Shown here piece by piece: positions 1 to 12,000 of a stretch of 64,000 bases of DNA. This DNA comes from Monosporascus cannonballus (taxonomy: Eukaryota; Ascomycota; Sordariomycetes; Xylariales). Below the pieces are notes generated by a model. That model was not told where the DNA came from and did not search any database. It saw nothing but the letters and a program-made list of their open reading frames with translations. Numbering within the stretch: the stretch's first letter is position 1; each line of letters begins with the position of its first letter. The stretch is from the NCBI GenBank assembly GCA_004154925.1, contig QJNS01000042.1, positions 1-64,000 on the forward strand. The letters are read 5' to 3'. The position numbers and the translations under genes are program-made.

Positions 1-35
1 CCCTAACCCTAACCCTAACCCTAACCCTAACCCTA
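1..35 (-). repeat. Telomere repeat tract (CCCTAA)n
   Basis: Five perfect CCCTAA units followed by CCCTA. Read on the minus strand this is TTAGGG, the telomere repeat of most filamentous fungi. Its place at base 1, running outward, marks the window start as a chromosome end. The short tract probably reflects where the assembly stops rather than the real telomere length. Confidence 0.97.
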
Positions 36-2374
36 TTTAAATTAATATTTATTAATTACCGTAACGTTTTATATAATATTATTTTTAGTTATTCGGCGTA
101 CTTTACCGTTTTGTAATTAAAATTTTCGTTTAACCGCATTAATTATTATTATTCCTTTTTGGTCGCCGCATCCCGTAATTTCTTCCGAACTGCGTTCGAT
201 ATCGGACCTAAATTAATTTCGTATAATTTTATTAAATTTTTTTTCCAAATATTTTGCCTAATTTATTTCTTTAATTTATATTAATTCCGTATCGATATTC
301 CCCGGTTTATTTATTATTTGTTAACGTTCGTTTTTTTCGGCTGCCAGCTTATTATTATACGTCGCCAATATTAACTTTTATTTATTGTTATTATTGCCGC
401 CGACAGCCGCTTTTTTTACGTCCGTTCCCGTATTTATTTTTGCGTTCGTTTTTACGTCCGTTTCCGTAGCCGATTTTTTATCGGACCGCCCCCGTTCGAT
501 TTTAAATTAGCCGTTTGCCGTCCGGTTACGGAAAAACCTTTGGTAACGGACCTTTATATATTACGGTAAATTTTCGGCCGTTATTTTTTGTCTGGCGGCC
601 GCCCGCTTTTTACCCCGGGGATTTTTTTATTTATAAATTATATAATAATATTTTCGTATTTTTCGTACGTAACGGCTAACGTTCGGATATTTTTAATACG
701 CCAAACCGTCTTTTCCGAATAATTATAAAAACGGAATAACCCTATATGCCAGTTCCGGAAATCGAAAATTCTTTAATTGGATTTAATTAATAAAAAATTT
801 TGGGATTTCGTAAATTTTATTAATAATATTACGTCGTTTTCGGATAAACTTTAATATATAATTAATCGTATTTAAATAAGTTTTTATTTTATTAATTACG
901 TAATTAAATTAATATTTTATATTAATAATTATTTTATAATAAAATAAATAAATAAAGAAATAAATATTATCGGCTGTATTAAGGTATTATTTATAAACGT
1001 ATATATATTTATAATATTATATATAAAAAAACGATAAACGGATAAAAGCATAAAATTAACGTTTAAAGTTTGTATAATTTTAAGCCTTTTATTTATAACG
1101 TTAATTTATTTCCGGTAAAAACGCAATTTTCCGTCCCAGCTTTTACGTTTATCCATACCTTATTAATTTTTACTTCCAATTAACCTTAACCGTCGAAATA
1201 CCTACTTTCCCGATATCGTATAGCCTTTAAATTCGGGCGCCACGTTTATTTTATCTTATTCCCTATATACCCGGTTTAAACGGCGCGATTACGGACAGGG
1301 AACCAAATAAATTTTACCCCCTGTTTTCAAATAAACTTTACCCCCCGGTTTTTCCCGTACGCGCCCGCCCCTGGGCCGTGCGCAAATAGACTCTTTAAGA
1401 GTTCGTTTGGGAATAACGCCTAGGTTTATATAACAAGTATTAAGACGAAAACGTACTTACAAAGTTTTGGCCTAATAAACGGCCGTTATTTATTTTTGAA
1501 AAATATTCGGATTTTCCGTTATTTTTCCATTAAAATATTTACATATTTCGTTAATGCTGAAATGGTCTTATACTAATATGTAAATTATATAATAATATTA
1601 AAACAAAATATATATTTTATCCGTTAATTGTAATTAACATATTTAAGTTATATTAATTGGACTTTATAAAACCCCGTATTAATAAATAGGAAATATATAC
1701 CAAATTACTGGAAAATACTTAGAACCTTATTTTATTCTAAAATAACCAAATTAGGAAAAATATAAGGAATTAATTAACGATTAATAAATAAAAAATAAAA
1801 TACAAAAAACAAAGAAAAAGCTTATTAATACGAAAAGTTAATTAAAAAATAAAGTTAAAATCTTGAATTAAAAATATTGAAAATATATATTTTATCGAAA
1901 AAGGAAAAGTTAATTAATAAGAATATAAATATAATATATTTACTATAACGTTAAGTTATCGTTATTTTTTACGATAAAACGAGAACGTTTTTTATCGTAA
2001 AAAAAAGGCTTAAAATGGGGCGGGGTATTACACCTATGGTTAAATTCGGCTAATTAAAAAATACAAGCTTTGCATATATATTAAGAAGTTCTTTTTCGCC
2101 ATTGGTTTAACCTCTAGATATTTTCGGCAACTATTACCACTTAGCATACCTTCTATTGTTTTTAGTTATCGAGATTCAAAACCCTTAATACAATCGGAGT
2201 TAGTTCTTTATTTTTCAACAATTCTATTCCGTACTGTGATATATGATGGTTATCCGCATTGATTAAAACCAATGCTGTTTACCCTAGTTCATTATTTCGT
2301 AAATTATTTGTTAATTAATGTAAATAATGTGGATAATATTAATATAAACTTAATAATATTATCACATAAATACT
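36..2374. other. Subtelomeric region without recognisable gene
   Basis: No open reading frame of note. Bases 36 to about 900 and 1430 to 2030 are A+T-rich with RIP-like composition. A stretch around 1100-1420 is richer in G+C, and 2030-2374 looks like ordinary, little-mutated intergenic DNA. Fungal chromosome ends often carry a telomere-linked helicase gene, but no helicase motif is visible on either strand. Confidence 0.6.
1304..1352. repeat. Two-copy direct repeat, CAAATAAAyTTTACCCCC type
   Basis: Two adjacent units of 24-25 bp, starting at 1304 and 1328, differ at about two positions. Each holds CAAATAAA, TTTACCCCC and a following GTTTT. They sit in the most G+C-rich part of the subtelomere, just before a G+C-rich stretch near 1355-1380. 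The function is unknown. Confidence 0.6.
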
Positions 2375-2668
2375 TATAATATATAACGGTTAAATGGTTT
2401 AATTAATGATCAAATCTAAGTCGTACGGGTTTATATTAATAAAAATGTTATATTCATTTTAACTTGATATCTTTTAAATTATAGAAATATAGAGTTTATA
2501 TATCTTGTAAAGGTTAACTCGTTGTTTACTAAATCTCCAAATTAGTATAGATTTAATCTTATTGAATATAATTAATTTTATATAGATTTACTTAGATCTT
2601 GTTGCTAAGAGAGATCTAAATCACGTAACTTTTTCGTATGGGTGCGACCATTTTTGCGATCGGGTCTT
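2375..2668 (-). mobile_element. Solo LTR, first part, split by element A
   Basis: This segment aligns along its length with the minus-oriented LTRs at 57276 and 63529. It begins TATAATATATAACG, the RIP-altered form of TGTAACGTATAACG at 31707. It carries the GGTTTAATTAAT and TTTAGATCTT blocks in order, and it stops at the GTCTT where element A starts. Its missing end lies beyond element A, at 16614. It therefore pre-dates element A. It appears to have an internal deletion, since it is shorter than 370 bp. Confidence 0.8.
2664..2668. repeat. Target site duplication of element A (left), GTCTT
   Basis: GTCTT directly precedes the TG of the 5' LTR and is repeated immediately after the CA of the 3' LTR at 16609-16613. 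The exact 5-bp match over a distance of 14 kb proves that both LTRs belong to one insertion. Confidence 0.93.
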
Positions 2669-3047
2669 TGTTACGACCCAACCCAAGATCGGCCACGAAA
2701 ACGGTCGGACCCACAAAAAAGAGTTACGTAATTTGGATTTCTTTTGGCATCAAGATTCAAATAAATCCATACGGAACCAACCGAATCCAATGGCATTAGA
2801 TCTGTAATACCGTAGAAATCTAATAAAGATCAAATTAAACTTATAAAGATATATATACTTATTAACTCCATAATTTAAATAATTTTAGCTTACAATATAA
2901 CATCGTTACCCAAGGTACTTTTGGTATTAAGAAACGTAATAAAGTTACTATATTTATTGCTTAAATTCCTACGATACTTTTATTAATATATATTTATCGA
3001 CATAAGGTTTAATAATTAATTAAACCGCATAGCCGTTATACGTTACA
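2669..3047 (+). repeat. Element A 5' LTR
   Basis: The 379-bp LTR starts TGTTACGACCC and ends CGTTACA. It is homologous over its whole length to 16240-16608 and, inverted, to 57276-57647 and 63529-63905. An A+T-rich TATA-like stretch lies near 2841-2850. It is one of the least RIP-mutated LTRs in the window; its TG and CA ends are intact. Confidence 0.93.
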
Positions 3048-3075
3048 AATTTTTATTTAATAGTACCGTTAAACT
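3048..3075 (+). other. Putative primer-binding region of element A
   Basis: Directly after the 5' LTR the sequence TTTTTATTTAATAGTACCG is conserved at the same place in C1 and D, and in part in C2 (ATACC reads ATATT there). It does not begin with TGG as a binding site for a tRNA 3' end would, so the primer is unknown. Confidence 0.45.
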
Positions 3076-3239
3076 TGAAGCAATATTAATATATTGTTAA
3101 AATATTAATTAATATTTAAGAAACCTTTATTTAACAGTTTTAAACTCGAATTCAGGAATTGGAAAAGGAAATTCGATAACTTAGGGTTATATTGTTTGCC
3201 TAAGCCTTTTTCGCCCGTATAAAGCCTAAAAAGCCGGAA

Positions 3240-6200
3240 CCTTACGATAAAAAAATAACTTTTAAACCTTTTTAACTTAAGTACGAATTTACTTTCATTT
3301 CTTAAACCTTAGTAATTTAGTGGATATAGTTTTAATAATAAAAATATACGTAATAACAAATACGGTTAATTAATTTAAACCTATTATAAAAAATTTCTTA
3401 AAAATAAAAAAGCCGGATAAGAAACATTTTATTAACGAATTTGTTTTATTTTATATTAATTTCGAAAATAAAATACGCGATAATTTCGTTAATCCGGATA
3501 AAAAAAATTAACGGTTTAATAATTCCTATAATTCTGATAAAAGAAATTTACGTTTAAGTTCGCCGTAATTATCAAAATCTTCGTAATTAAGGCCGGAAAA
3601 GAAAATAACGAAACCAACGTTTTTATCGCTATATTTTATAAAGATTTAAAGGACAATATAAAAAACGAAATTTTTTGGATTAAATAATTAATTATTTTGG
3701 ACCGGTATATTATAAAGGTAATTATAATTAATAATCGACAATTTGCAAAACGATAGAAAACAAAAAGATAATATGCCTTATATTCGGAATATAACAAATT
3801 TAACTAAGAGAAAAAACGAAATATACCCTTTATTTTTTATAAAACGGCGCTAGAACTTCTGGAACTTCGTATTATTTATAAACAAAATTAAAGCCAGATA
3901 AAATATTTTAATTATGTCAAAATAGGACATAAGGTTAATAAATATAAAAAACTTAAAAAATTACAGCAAAATAATTAGACCCTTATACCAGAAGAAAAAT
4001 TTAAAAATAGTTAAAGAAATAATGATAAAGTTATTAACATAATTTAAACCAAATACGAATTAAGCTTATAATAAAAGGTTTAATAAAGATTATTACAATA
4101 ATAAATTTGACGAAAAATACAAAAAGCCAAAAATTTAATTTAGTAAGTATTGTAAATACGGTAAAAAGTATTATAAAAATAATTACGCGAATATCGGAAT
4201 TAAATAAAAAGAATTTGTTCCGAAACCGCTGATTAATACGGCAGAATATATGCCATATATTATTAACGCCGGGAATATCTCCATTATAAGAAATAAAAAT
4301 AATATATTTACGAATAAATTACCTGTATACATTATAAGAGATTTAATCTTCCAAACTATACCGTAAATAATAAAAACGATAAATATTAATATCGATATTT
4401 TTGAATTATAAGCCTAAAAAATATTTAATAATTAGCCGAAATAAAAAGCTGGTTCGAAAAAATATAATAGCCGTAAGAAAACTTTTTTTATTATTATAAA
4501 TAATATAATTATTAAACTGAAAAAAGGTTAATTTAACGTATTGTTAAAACATTATTAAAAAGTTATTATTAATTTTTATTTTCAATTAGTATTTAGTCCA
4601 AATCATTTAAAAAAGTTATTAAAAAGGAAATACGTTATTTTACGGGAAAATTTTAAAATAATAATTAAAATAACGTATAATAAGATATAATCGTAAATAT
4701 AAGAAAATAATTTTTTAATAAGAAAAGGAATTATAGCAAAACTAAATAATAATTAATCCGGCTTAAAGGAATAATATGCCGATAATAACGACAAATATAA
4801 TAACTTCAGGTTTTAAACGAAAAACTATAAGTAAAGTTTAATTAATTTAAAAGGAATTAAAAAAAATTATTTGTAAAAAAGCCATAAAATAACAAAACTT
4901 AAAAGAATTTAAAAAAAATAAAAAAGCTTTAAACGCGACAATAAAAAATGTTAACAACCTTGTTACTTTGGATATACAAATTAAAACGTATTAATATATT
5001 GTATTAATAAATTGCGAAACTTTAAACGGAAATTATATTATATCGGATATAATTAATAAATTTATATTATTACAAAAATATAAATTAAAATTTTATATAA
5101 TAACAAATGCCGAAAGTTAGGATTTTGCTTACGATAAGGGAAAATTTTTATTCAAAATTAATTACTTCGAAATATTTTTTAAAAAATAATACTAAATAAA
5201 TAATCCTAATATTATTTTATTCGGAAATTATAATATAATCTTAGGATTATCATAAATACGATAGTATGAAATTTTAATTAATAAAGGAATTAATTAAAAA
5301 AGTTTATTTTATTTCTTATTAATAAATGAAAAAATATTAAAATTTTAATATTTGATCAAAAATAACAACGAATATAAATATAAAAATACGATAAATATCT
5401 TATTATTTAAAGGAATAAGATATAACAAAAACGGATATTAAAAATAAATACGACGTATCGTTATTATTATTAAAACGAAATTAAAATAATTAAATAATAA
5501 TTTGGAACAATAAAAACAATAATTTAAGGAATTAAAAAATTTAATTAATATATTATTATAATATTATAAATACAAATAGCTTTTTTAAAAAAAGTTAATA
5601 CGAAATTATTAGAATGTAGCAAATAAAATCATAAAATAATATTTAAAAAAGGATTTTCGACGAAATTTTACCTTATTTATAGTTTTACCAAAACTAAATT
5701 ACGTATTTTTAAAAAATACCTGGAAAATCAATTACAAAAAAAATATATTTAATTTTCGAAATTACTAACAAAATATCTAATGTTTTTTATATCGAAAGAA
5801 AACGGAAAATTACGATTTGTAATTAATTATTAATAATTAAATAACGTTATTATTAAAAATTAAATATTATTATGCCTAATTTCTGAAACAAGAATTTAAT
5901 TTTACAAAACTAAATAATTTATAATATTCGATTTAAGAATAAATACAATTTTATTAAGATTAAGAAAAAATATAAATAAAAAATAACTTTTAAAACGAAA
6001 TACGGATTATTTAAATATTTGGTTGTATTAATAAAATTTACAACCGTATTAGTAACCTTTTAGCGGATAATAAATTACGTATTACGCAAAAACCTTAATA
6101 TTTTTCTTATTTGCTATTTTGACGACATTCTTATTTTCTTAAAAACGGAAAAAACATACGCAAAATATATTTATAAGATTTTTCAAGCTTTATAAAACGA

Positions 6201-8331
6201 AAAATCATTTATTAATACGGAAAAAAGCCAGTTTTATATATAGAAAATAAAATATCTGGAATATATTATTATTTAAGGATATATTAAAATAAATCTTAAA
6301 AAAATCGCTGTAATTATAAAATAACAAATATTAATAACAATAAAGGAAATATAAGCATTTTTTAAATTCGCCAATTATTATAAAAAGTTAATTCGGAATT
6401 TTAATAAAATAATTATATATTTAATACATTTTACGAAAAAAATTTAAATAAATACTAAATCCGAAAAAAGCATTTTAAGATATTAAAAATGTAATTACCA
6501 GCGAACCAGTATTAATTATATATAATTAAACCGTTCCGTTAAACTAAAAACCGATATTTCAAATTATATATTAGGCGTAATAATCGGATAACAAAATAAT
6601 TAAGGTAAATTATATGTTATTATATTCTTTTTGTATAAATTAAAAAAAGCCAAATTTAATTACGGTATTTTAGATAAAAAGTTTATGGCTATTATTATGG
6701 TATTTCGAAAAATTAGGTATTTTTTAAAATAAAATTTGTGCTAAGTTAAAGTTTATACGGATTATCAAAATCTTACCCGATTTACTACGACCAAAAAGCT
6801 TATAAGATAATAATTAAAATATACGAAAAAATTAGCAAATTTTAACTTCGATATTATTTATAAAAAAGGATTAAAAAATAATAATGTAAATACCTTAAGT
6901 AAATAATTAAATTTCGAAAAGAAATTGGTTAAAATTAGCTATATAATTTTCGACAATATTATAAAAGGATATTTACGTTTACGACAAATTAGGACGATTA
7001 GGGTAGTATTTTGCGAAAAATATTAAAAGATTTAATTATATAATAACAATTTTTTAAAAAATCAAAAATAAATAAAATACAAATTCCAAAAAATACCAAA
7101 AAGATTTAATACGCGAAATATAAGAATATTAATTACATAAATATTTAGGGATTTATAAAACACTTAAAAAATGTTAATATATATATTTTTTTCTTAAAAT
7201 AAAATTAACGGTAAAAAAAGGTATACGATAATACGATATTTGCATTAAAATAAAAACTTAATAATAAAAGTTATACGAAAAATTACAATTATTATTAATT
7301 ACAAAATAACCATAATATATAGTTATTTTCGATTTTATTGTTAAACTTTTTATAGTAAAGAATTTAATTACGGAAATATATTATAATAATATTTTCCTAA
7401 TCGTCAACCGATTTACGAAATTTTCTTAATTTTTATTATATTATAAGAATATAAAGGCTAAATAACTAATATGTATATTTTTAGGTTTATTTTTAATATA
7501 TACGGATTATTAATAAAAATTATATTAAATAAAACATTAATATTAATATCTAAATTTTAATAAGGCCTAATAACATAAATCGGCTTAAATTATAATTATT
7601 TAACGTATTTAAACTTTAAATAAATAAATAAATAAAACAAATAAGTTAAATGTTAAAACTTTATTTACGATATTACATTAATTAGGAATAAAATAACTGG
7701 GTTAAAAAATTTAATTGTATAAATAACTTATAATATTAATTATTATAAAAATATTAAAATAATATTTATAAACGTAAATTTTAATTTTATTCTAAAGATT
7801 TTTTAAAAATTACGTAATAACGATTTAATTAATATTAAAATAATATTTATGTTAAAATAATTACGATAATTATATTAAAAAATAAAAAGAAAATTAAAAT
7901 TCGTACAGAACCAAATAAATCAATATTATAACCAAAAAAATTAAAAAAACTTAACTTTCGAAAAAGATTTTTTTGTTTCGTTACAAAAAATATTTAAATA
8001 AAAAAACTTAACAAAATATTCGATTTCAAATTTATCTGTCTATATAAAATCGCCCAAAAATCTTAAAAATAATTATTAATTAAAATTTTTATTAAAAATT
8101 AAACTTTATCCAATTTTTTACGTTTTTTTATTTAAATTAATAATAGATACCATTAAGGTATATAAGACATAAAACGATATAAAAATAAAAAATAAACGGG
8201 TATACGAAATAGAAAAAATTCTCGATATGCGAAAATAAAACGGACTTACCCAATACCTAATTAAGTAAAAAAAATATCCAAATTTCGAAAATACCTAGAA
8301 ACCCGCCAAAATTCTTATTGACGCCTAGTAC
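3240..8331 (+). pseudogene. Element A gag-pol relic (left of insertion B)
   Basis: Translation of short plus-strand stretches shows Ty3/Gypsy domains in order. The gag CCHC knuckle at 3904-3945 has all three Cys turned to Tyr, while the Gly and His remain. Next come the aspartic-protease site near 5004-5024 (Asp to Asn) and the reverse transcriptase with an intact Y-F-D-D at 6115-6126. RNase H (T-D-I-S-N-Y-I-L-G) follows near 6553, then the integrase core start (F-L-I-V-N-R-F-T-K) near 7390-7425. The Cys-to-Tyr and Asp-to-Asn changes are what RIP G-to-A mutation gives. Stops occur every few codons. Confidence 0.88.
8327..8331. repeat. Target site duplication of element B (left), AGTAC
   Basis: AGTAC precedes the TG of the left LTR and is repeated after the CA of the right LTR at 15577-15581. 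Confidence 0.93.
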
Positions 8332-8763
8332 TGTAGCGAACCTGTTATACATCCACCTGGAGGTATAAGCAGTATCCGAAAAGGGTTTTGATTTGCAAGT
8401 AACAATAAGGCAAAGAATAATTCAGTATGTTCGTTAAAAAGATTTTAAGGTATTTTTCTTTTAATTAGAGAACAGTATAATTATTTCTGGCTAAAAGCTT
8501 AAATTAATAGCTAAGGAACGAAAAATTAAATAAGTAATTATTTATATAGGAGACCTAAACCTTATATATCCTTTTTATCCTTTATATTTTTTATGGTTTC
8601 TGGGGATTTCGAAAAAATTATGGTATTTATCGTTTACGAATTTCCTGGTATTTCTCGAAATTGATAAATATCCGAGGTTTATCCGATAAAAGGTAGAAAT
8701 CCCGAACGTTTCCAACTTCCTGGGCCTTTTTTAGGCCTAATGGAATCCCTTTTAAACGTAACA
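8332..8763 (-). repeat. Element B 3' LTR (left copy)
   Basis: Starts TGTAGCGAACC and ends AAACGTAACA. It aligns with 15149-15576 over its length, with C/T and G/A differences throughout. This copy is less mutated at its outer end, where TG is intact. Confidence 0.92.
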
Positions 8764-8948
8764 TTATTTCCTTTTTTCCAGGATTTTTATCCCTAAAAAT
8801 AAAAAAAGTAAATCTTTAACTTTTTTTTCTTTTTTGCGTTATAGCATTATATTTGATTATATCGGATAAATTTCGAAAACGTATTAAATCTTTTATTAAA
8901 AGTTATTACGAATTAATTAAGTTAATTTTTTAGTTTGGTTTCGAAATT

Positions 8949-9005
8949 ATGCCGTATACGCGTTATTTCGAAAAAAAACTTTTTTGCAAAATATTAAAAA
9001 GTTAA
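8949..9005 (+). pseudogene. Element B antisense small ORF relic (M-P-Y family)
   Basis: An ATG opens M-P-Y-T-R-Y-F-E and runs 18 codons to a TAA, antisense to the gag-pol of B and just inside its 3' LTR. About 40 bp around this ATG match the start of the antisense ORF of element A (15869-16069), including the upstream TTCGAA and the codons for M-P-Y-T. Further stops break the rest, but a Lys/Arg-rich stretch continues downstream. The frame is a relic and its function is unknown. Confidence 0.6.
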
Positions 9006-12000
9006 AGGAATTATTAAAACTGTTTAGCGGTTAATATTTAATCCTGTAATAAGAATTATATTTCGTTTTTATCGTTTAAAAATATCCGGGCCGAAAAATT
9101 CCGGATAAACCGAAAAAAACGTCTAATTATTTAATAATTCCAAAAATTATTTAATTATATTATTCGGTTAGATTATTAATTTAAATAATTATATTTTAAA
9201 AAGATGTTATTTATTTAAAGGAGATTTAAAAATATGGATAAATTGGAAAAACGAAAAAAACTGGATACGGAAAAGGATCGTAAAAAAAGGAGTAAACATA
9301 GTTTGTTTTAAAGCTAAATGCGTTAATAAAGGTATTTACTTTTTTCGATTAAAACGCCGTAAAGGTTAATTTAAATAAGGGATCGTTATCGCTTATAACC
9401 TTAGCCGTATTGGAAACGGTCGGTCAGGATTTTGGCGGTAAAACGTCTTAATTAAATTTATTATATTCGTTAAATAATTAAATAGTTTTTACGTATTTTT
9501 TTTATGTAAGTATTTTTCCTATTTAATTAAATATTAGATTTTATTTTTAATTATTTTAAAGTTTAGTATTTATTTAATTTTGTATTTATTAAAGTTTTTT
9601 TCGAATTTTAAGTTTATTTTTAATGGGACGTTTTTAGGTGCTGGTTTAAATAAAGAAATATGGAAAATAAGGTGTATTTTTATGTTTTTAGGTAATAATA
9701 ATTTATAATTAGTTTTGAAAATAATTTCGTTAACTTTGAACGGTTTAAATTTTTTGAAATTAAATTTGTCGTTAGGTTTTTTTATTTTAATTTATAAAAT
9801 ATTCGAAATTGCGTTTTATTTTTGGCGTAATAAGTAAACCTTATTTTTTTTCGTTAAAATTGGTTCCTTAATTCTTTTTTTATTGTAATATTAAGTTATT
9901 CGTTATTAAAGGAATCGTAATTTATTTTAAAAACGGGCCTAAATCGTTTTGATTTTTATAGTTAATATTTTTGCTTTTAAGGTAATCGTAATAATTTTAA
10001 TGCTTTATTAAACGGTTATTTAGGTCGTTTTATTTTTATATTATATCCATATATAGCTATATAAGCAAATACGTTTATATTTTTATTAATTAATATATTA
10101 TAAGCGATTTATATTAATAATAAAAAGTTTATCTAATTATCCTATTAATAATTAACGTAATTTCGCAAATATTGTTTTAAAATTTAATTTAATTTTTCGA
10201 TTTAGTTATCCGTTTAAAGATAATACGTTATTAAGAATTTAAATTTAATACCAATTTATTTAAAGAAATTAATATTAAATTTTAAAGTAAATAACGTATT
10301 TCGGTTTAAAACGATTTTTTTATGTATCTTATATTTATTAAGGTATTATTTAATAAAAGTGTAAGCTAATTATTTTGCCGTTACATTTTTTTAAAAAAAT
10401 AAAAAGTACCTATATTTAATAAATTTATTAATAATTATTTATATTCCGTTATATTCGATTTTAATAATTAGGTTTTTAAATGGAAATAAGTTAATAATAA
10501 AATCCCAAATTATAATATTTTATGTTTTATTAGAAATATCGGTAAGTTATAATAGCCCATAAGGCTTATAGCGTATTATTTTAGCTTTATTATAAACGTT
10601 ATAATTTTTAATGGTTATTTTAATTATATGGCGTAACTTAGGGAAATCGTATTTTTCTTGTAATTATTAAATAATTTTAAAAAATTTTTAATATCTATAT
10701 AATAAGTTTTTATGGAATTCCTTTATGAATTATTTTTGTTAATTTTTAGGAATATAAATTTTATTATAATATAATAATTAATTTTTACGTTATTCTTTTA
10801 ATTATTAAATTTTTTTTTTATTTTTTTATATTATAGGAATTCCGGAACCGTATTAAAAGTTTGGTAGTTAATTTTTTTATTACTTTATATAAATATATAA
10901 TTTTATCCTTATTATATTATAATATCTATATGTTTTTTTTTGGGAATTTTGGAATTATAATTTCCTTTATAATTAAAAATATCCGTTTAAATATTTTCTT
11001 TTTTTTTAATATAATATATTTTAAAGTTAAATCTGGATAAAAAAATTTATTATTTTTTATGTTATTTATTTAGTTTTTAGGCTTTTATAAATTACGTAAA
11101 ATTTTTGTAATGAAAGTAAATATCGAAAAGTTTTTTTATTCCGTTAAAAAAAAATTCTTATTCCTTAAAAATATTAATAATTATTAATAACTTTTTGTCG
11201 TAAATCTGGTATTTAAGTTTTGTATTTTGGAATATTTTAAAATAATATGCCATTAAGTATTATTTGCTATTATTTTTTTGCTATTTTAAAATTACGCCTA
11301 AAGCATATTTTAAAATATTTATCTTTAATTATTTTGTTTTATTTGGATTTAGTATCTTTACGATAAATCCGTTAATAATTGCTTTTTTTAATTTCCGGAA
11401 CATTTTTTTTATTTTTTTTGGAAATTCGAATTTTTTCCTAACGTATTTCTTAATGGTAAATTTCGTTAAAAACCTAATTATATCTTTATATCCCTTAATT
11501 AAGCCGCGTACGTAATCCGTAAATCGTAAGATTTATTAAATATTTATAATAATTATTTTATTAAAAATAAGTTAATCCTTAATTATTTTTAATTTGAAAC
11601 GTTAAATTTGAATTTATCTTAATATAAAAATAAATCCTAAAAAATTTAATTTCTGGATATGTTATATGTTTTTAATAAGGTTAATTCGAATATTGGTTTC
11701 GTCTAAAGTTTTAAGTATTTAAGCGATATATTTTTTATGTTCCTTTAGGGTTTCGGAATAAATAAGGATATCGTCGAGATAAATAAATATAAATTTATCC
11801 AAAAATTATCGGAAGGTAATTATTATTAAGCTTTAAAAATTAATAAAAACGTTAAAAAGTCCTATAAGTATTATTTTATATTCGTAAAATCCATATATTA
11901 TCCTAAATGCCGTTTTTTATTTTTTTTTGGCTATTTTGATACGGTAATAATTATTGCGAAAATTAAGCGCCGTAAATTATTTGGCTTTATTAATATTTTT

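Noticed and set aside
36..1430. Telomere-linked RecQ-type helicase relic
   Set aside because: Expected from fungal subtelomeres, but no helicase motif could be read on either strand.
2375..3047. Large palindrome, possible hairpin or telomere-resolution structure
   Set aside because: It is explained by insertion of element A into an inverted LTR of the same family, with target duplication.
11264..11515. 83-codon plus-strand ORF
   Set aside because: Phe/Ile/Asn-rich low-complexity frame, antisense to the pol relic of element B; no conservation. Treated as chance opening.
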